Source: Gammaproteobacteria bacterium (lineage in GTDB: Bacteria > Pseudomonadota > Gammaproteobacteria > SZUA-152). Taken from it: a stretch of DNA of 64,000 nt. Numbering within the stretch: position 1 is the first letter of the stretch; every line of letters begins with the position of its first letter. Below are positions 59,132 to 64,000 of this stretch, in pieces. The translations under genes and the position numbers were made by a program. The DNA lies in contig JAVVEP010000001.1 in assembly GCA_032250735.1 (NCBI GenBank), positions 224,739-288,738 on the forward strand, read 5' to 3'. The notes under the pieces were generated by a model that searched no databases, had not been told where the DNA came from, and saw nothing but the letters and a program-made list of their open reading frames with translations.

Positions 59132-59196
59132 GGGCATTTGGTTCCGGGTACAGTTGATTAGGGTACAGTTGATAAGTAAGTACAGAGGAATTCACC

Positions 59197-59454
59197 ATGG
59201 CACATAAAAAGGCAGCCGGTAGTACTCGCAACGGCCGCGATTCAGAATCCAAACGCTTGGGCGTTAAACGCTTCGGTGGCGAAGCGGTCAAGGCAGGTAG
59301 CATCATCGTGCGTCAGCGCGGCACCCGCTTTCACCCCGGAACCAACGTGGGCTGCGGTAGGGATCACACCCTGTTTGCAACCGCTGACGGCAAGGTGACG
59401 TTTGAAGTGAAGGGGCCCAAAAATCGCTCTTTCGTCAGTGTGGTATCCGCATAG
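59197..59454 (+). CDS. rpmA: 50S ribosomal protein L27
   Basis: An 85-residue protein starting [19 protein letters not shown], with the conserved [17 protein letters not shown] and [16 protein letters not shown]. The N-terminal tail lies at the peptidyl transferase centre. It follows rplU by 65 bases. Confidence 0.97.
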   Translation: MAHKKAAGSTRNGRDSESKRLGVKRFGGEAVKAGSIIVRQRGTRFHPGTNVGCGRDHTLFATADGKVTFEVKGPKNRSFVSVVSA

Positions 59455-59481
59455 ACACTGTGATGGTTAAACGGATCACGG

Positions 59482-59512
59482 AAAGGCCCCGTTGATCGGG
59501 GCTTTTTTTATT
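59482..59512 (+). terminator. Rho-independent terminator after rpmA
   Basis: GCCCCG-TTGAT-CGGGGC, flanked by A on the left and a run of seven T on the right. It separates ribosomal protein transcription from obgE. Confidence 0.88.
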
Positions 59513-59538
59513 TTAAGGCAGATAATTTAAAGGCAGAT

Positions 59539-60726
<1,188 letters not shown>

Positions 60727-60856
60727 GGCGGAAAAACGGATGACGGTCATCGCCAGCGACCGCTATTATCCATAACTGATCCATAACTCATCACAAGCCA
60801 TCACAGCCAACCACGACCTCATCATTGACGACCAGCCGCTGACGTTGACAACCCCC

Positions 60857-61975
60857 ATGAAACGAGCCGATCTCACCCAAACCCGACGCTGTGTGGTCAA
60901 AATCGGTAGCGCGCTGCTGACCGCCAATGGCCAGGGGCTGGATCGTGAGGCCATTGCCGGCTGGGTAGCGCAGATCGCCGGTCTGCGTGCCAGGGGCATC
61001 GAGGTGGTGCTGGTCTCCAGTGGCGCGGTGGCCGAGGGCATGATGCGTCTGGGTTGGCAGAACCGCCCCAAGGCGCTGTTCGAGCAGCAGGCGGCGGCGG
61101 CCGTGGGCCAGATGGGGCTGGTGCAGGCCTACGAATCCTGTTTCCAGCGGCACGCTATCCATACCGCCCAGGTGTTGCTGACCCATGAAGACCTCTCGGA
61201 TCGCCAGCGCTATCTCAATGCCCGTAGCACCCTGCGCGCCCTGCTGGGGCTCGGCGTGGTGCCGGTGGTCAACGAAAATGACACCGTGGTCACCGATGAG
61301 ATCCGCTTTGGCGACAACGACACCCTGGCGGCGCTGGTGGCCAACCTGCTGGAGGCGGACTGCCTGATCATCCTCACCGATCAGGCCGGGCTGTTTGATC
61401 GGGATCCCCGCCGCCACGCCGACGCCAGGCTCATCGATACCGCCAGTGCCAATGACCGCACCCTGGAGGCGTTGGTCGGTGAGGCGGGCGCGCTGGGTCG
61501 GGGCGGTATGCTCACCAAATTGCGGGCGGCGCGCCTGGCGGCGCGTTCCGGCGCCGCCACGGTGATCGCCTATGGGCATGAGCCCGATGTGCTGGCCGCG
61601 GTGCTGGCGGGTAAGAGTATTGGCACCTTGTTATCCGCCGAACAGGCCGCGCAGGCCGCGCGCAAACAGTGGCTGGCGGGGCATCTACAGTTGCGTGGCC
61701 AGCTGGTGCTGGATGATGGCGCGGTGAAGGTGTTGCGTGAATCGGGCCGCAGCCTGTTACCGGTGGGGGTGACCGCGGTGAGCGGTGATTTCAGGCGCGG
61801 TGATGTGGTGGCCTGTGTGGATCAGGGCGGTAGCGAAGTGGCCCGTGGACTGGTGAATTACAGCGCCGCTGAGGCCAAAAAGATCAGCGGCCTGCCGTCT
61901 GCCGAGCTGGAGGCGGCGCTGGGTTATGTGGATGAACCGGAGTTGATTCACCGGGATAACCTGGTGTTGTGCTAG
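60857..61975 (+). CDS. proB: Glutamate 5-kinase
   Basis: A 372-residue protein from the ATG at 60857 (a TTG four codons upstream is the longer alternative). The kinase domain has VVKIGSALL and SSGAVAEGM, with VNENDTV and [12 protein letters not shown], and a C-terminal PUA domain follows. It makes gamma-glutamyl phosphate, the first step of proline synthesis. Proline feedback is typical of the family. It follows obgE. Confidence 0.95.
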   Translation: MKRADLTQTRRCVVKIGSALLTANGQGLDREAIAGWVAQIAGLRARGIEVVLVSSGAVAEGMMRLGWQNRPKALFEQQAAAAVGQMGLVQAYESCFQRHAIHTAQVLLTHEDLSDRQRYLNARSTLRALLGLGVVPVVNENDTVVTDEIRFGDNDTLAALVANLLEADCLIILTDQAGLFDRDPRRHADARLIDTASANDRTLEALVGEAGALGRGGMLTKLRAARLAARSGAATVIAYGHEPDVLAAVLAGKSIGTLLSAEQAAQAARKQWLAGHLQLRGQLVLDDGAVKVLRESGRSLLPVGVTAVSGDFRRGDVVACVDQGGSEVARGLVNYSAAEAKKISGLPSAELEAALGYVDEPELIHRDNLVLC

Positions 61976-62008
61976 CGGGCGAAGACACCAACTCAATGTT
62001 ACGGGCAC

Positions 62009-62040
62009 AAAAAAGGCCGGTCAGATGACCGGCCTTTTTG
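62009..62040. terminator. Bidirectional terminator between proB and rpsT
   Basis: AAAAAGGCCGGTCA pairs with TGACCGGCCTTTTT around two unpaired bases. Both strands end in T residues, so it serves the convergent genes proB and rpsT. Confidence 0.92.
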
Positions 62041-62068
62041 TATCGAGTGGTATCGGGTGCTTGCTGCC

Positions 62069-62329
62069 TTACATCGCGCGGATGCGGGTGTTCAGGCGGC
62101 TCTTATGCCGGGCGCCCTTGTTGGCGCTGATCAGGCCCTTGCCGGAAACACGATCGATGAGAGGTACGGCGTCCTTGTAGAGGGCTTCGGCCTTGTCTTT
62201 TTCGCCGGCGTCGATGGCGTAAACCACCTTTTTCACGGCGGTACGGAAGGCGGCGCGCTGGCTGGTATTGAGCTGGCGATTCTTTTCCGCCTGGCGGGCG
62301 CGTTTTCTGGCTTGTGCTGAATTGGCCAA
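62069..62329 (-). CDS. rpsT: 30S ribosomal protein S20
   Basis: An 86-residue protein starting ANSAQARKRARQAEKNRQLN after the initiator. The start is a TTG with GGAG seven bases upstream. E. coli rpsT also begins at UUG, where the weak start underlies autoregulation by S20. The divergent gene is murJ. Confidence 0.96.
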   Translation of the reverse strand: MANSAQARKRARQAEKNRQLNTSQRAAFRTAVKKVVYAIDAGEKDKAEALYKDAVPLIDRVSGKGLISANKGARHKSRLNTRIRAM

Positions 62330-62578
62330 AGTCTTACTCCATCTATCGTTAAATATGCGTGTGTGCGTTGTCTTGATCCATGCCTCGATCCAGGGCGTCA
62401 GCCCAACACCGAAGAGGGCGCATAATATGCGTTTTTATGTCCTGTTTGTCAACCGTTTGCCGGGCCTGAATTGGGCGCAAAGGGTATATTTTGGGCTGGC
62501 GGCCGGGACGGGTAAGATGACGCCTTTTCATCAACCTAAAAAAATGACCATAAGAATATCGATGAAGAGCTTCGCCCC

Positions 62579-64000
62579 ATGAGCCGCCGTCTGCTGAAAT
62601 CCACCGGACTTGTCAGTGTTATGACCACCCTGTCACGGGTGCTGGGTCTGGCGCGGGACGTGGTGTTTGCCAATGTGCTCGGCGCCGGCGGCAACACCGA
62701 TGCCTTCTTTGTGGCTTTCAAGATCCCCAATTTTCTGCGTCGCCTGTTTGCCGAAGGGGCGTTCGCCCAGGCCTTTGTGCCGGTGCTGACTGAATACAAA
62801 ACCCGGCGCAGCGAGGCCGAGGTGCGCAACCTGGTGCAGAACGTTGCCGGCACCCTCGGTGGCATTCTGTTTGTGCTGACCGTGTTGGCCGCGGTCGCCG
62901 CCCCGGCGCTGGTGATGCTGTTTGCGCCCGGTTTCATCGACCAGCCAGAGCGTTTTGATCTTACCGCCGAGATGCTGCGCATCACCTTCCCGTATCTGCT
63001 GTTTATTTCACTGGTGGCGCTGTCCGGCAGCATACTCAACAGCTTTGGCCGGTTTGCGGTGGCGGCCTTTACGCCGGTGTTTCTCAACCTGGTGCTGATC
63101 GCCGCCGCCCTGTGGGCCGCGCCCTATTTTGAGCGGCCGGTGCTGGCGCTGGCCTGGGGTGTGTTTATCGCCGGTATCGTGCAGCTATTATTCCAGTTGC
63201 CCTTCCTCAAACGCCTCGGCCTGCTGGTCTGGCCACGCTGGGGCATGCGCGACGAGGGCGTGCGGCGTATCGGTCGGCTGATGCTGCCGGCCATCTTTGG
63301 CTCCTCCGTGGCGCAGATCAATCTGCTGCTCGATACCGTGATCGCCTCGTTTCTGGTGGCGGGCAGCGTCTCCTGGCTGTATTACTCGGATCGTCTGGTG
63401 GAATTCCCGCTGGGCGTGTTTGGCATCGCCCTGGCCACGGTGATCCTCCCCAGTCTGTCGCAGAAACACGCCGCGGCCAATCCGCAGGACTTCTCCCGCA
63501 CCCTCGACTGGGCGCTACGCTGGGTGCTGCTGATCGGTGCGCCGGCGACCGTGGGCCTGTTGGTTCTGTCGGGGCCGATCCTCATCACCCTGTTTCACTA
63601 CGGCGCCTTCGATCTCCAGGATGTGGACATGGCGCGCCTCAGCCTCATGGCCTACTCGCTGGGTCTGCTGGGTTTCATCGGCGTGAAGGTGCTGGCGCCG
63701 GGCTTTTATGCCCGCCAGGACACCCGCACGCCGGTGCGTATCGGCATCATCGCCATGCTTATCAACATGGGGCTGAACGTCGCCTTTGTGGTGCCGATGG
63801 TGCTGTTCGGTATCGAGGGTCCACACAGCGGCCTGGCGCTGGCCACCGCCTGTTCGGCGTTCATCAATGCCGGGCTGCTGTTTCGGGGGCTGCGGCGGGA
63901 GGGGGTGTTACAGCTGTTGCCCGGCTGGGGCCTGCTGGCCCTGCGCGTGTTGCTGGCGAGTGCGGCGATGGCGGGACTGTTGTGGTGGGGGGTGGGGGAC
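62579..64000 (+). CDS. murJ: Lipid II flippase MurJ, 3'-truncated by the window edge
   Basis: The frame starts MSRRLLKSTGLVSVMTTLSRVLGLARD and stays open to the last base, giving about 474 residues of a protein normally near 510. Roughly a dozen hydrophobic helices are visible. Residues RNLVQNV and DRLVEFPLGVFGIALATVILPSLS are typical of MurJ/MviN. It flips lipid II to the periplasmic side for peptidoglycan synthesis. The region 62330-62578 upstream holds the promoters of rpsT and murJ; I see no other gene there. Confidence 0.95.
   Translation, partial: MSRRLLKSTGLVSVMTTLSRVLGLARDVVFANVLGAGGNTDAFFVAFKIPNFLRRLFAEGAFAQAFVPVLTEYKTRRSEAEVRNLVQNVAGTLGGILFVLTVLAAVAAPALVMLFAPGFIDQPERFDLTAEMLRITFPYLLFISLVALSGSILNSFGRFAVAAFTPVFLNLVLIAAALWAAPYFERPVLALAWGVFIAGIVQLLFQLPFLKRLGLLVWPRWGMRDEGVRRIGRLMLPAIFGSSVAQINLLLDTVIASFLVAGSVSWLYYSDRLVEFPLGVFGIALATVILPSLSQKHAAANPQDFSRTLDWALRWVLLIGAPATVGLLVLSGPILITLFHYGAFDLQDVDMARLSLMAYSLGLLGFIGVKVLAPGFYARQDTRTPVRIGIIAMLINMGLNVAFVVPMVLFGIEGPHSGLALATACSAFINAGLLFRGLRREGVLQLLPGWGLLALRVLLASAAMAGLLWWGVGD

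Overview
The window is chromosomal DNA of a gammaproteobacterium that carries one complete-looking Mu-type transposable prophage. Host assignment rests on the gene order ispB - rplU - rpmA - obgE - proB - rpsT - murJ, on pilSR/pilA type IV pilus genes, and on a UUG-started rpsT. I cannot name a genus.

Region 1 (1-9.4 kb) is a surface polysaccharide locus, AT-rich in its middle. The plus strand carries a glycosyltransferase cut by the window edge, asparagine synthetase and a second GT4 glycosyltransferase. The minus strand carries a TylF-type methyltransferase, a pyruvyl-transferase-family protein, a Wzx-type flippase, a SAM methyltransferase and a GT2 enzyme. Region 2 (9.3-15.7 kb) is the pilin region: a GT-C/TPR membrane protein translationally coupled to the GT2 gene, pilA with a sigma-54 promoter, then pilR and pilS. 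Next come a REC-PP2C regulator and nfi (endonuclease V).

Region 3 is the prophage, 17679-57240 (39,562 bp). Its limits are set by a 5-bp target duplication (GCCGG at 17674-17678 and 57241-57245), TGT...ACA termini and repeated transposase-type sites inside each end. The insertion lies one base upstream of the nfi start codon. At the right end (55.5-57.2 kb) are a repressor with clustered operators, ner, and two small membrane-protein genes that may be expressed in the lysogen. Leftward transcription then runs through transposase A, ATPase B, small regulators, a Gam-like protein, gemA (interrupted by an amber codon), mor, endolysin, holin, terminase, portal, MuF, protease/scaffold, capsid and tail genes. 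No contractile sheath or baseplate gene is present, but there are a tape measure gene, a G/GT tail-chaperone frameshift and a giant tail-tip/fibre, so the virion should be a siphovirus. Two plus-strand genes for exported proteins (27772-28074 and 34146-34772) sit as morons in the minus-strand late region. At the left end lies a two-gene unit whose second product is a stand-alone copy of the transposase DNA-binding domains; this is the most unusual item in the window.

Region 4 (57.3-64 kb) is conserved host DNA: tRNA-Pro(CGG), ispB, rplU-rpmA, obgE, proB, rpsT and the start of murJ, which runs off the end.
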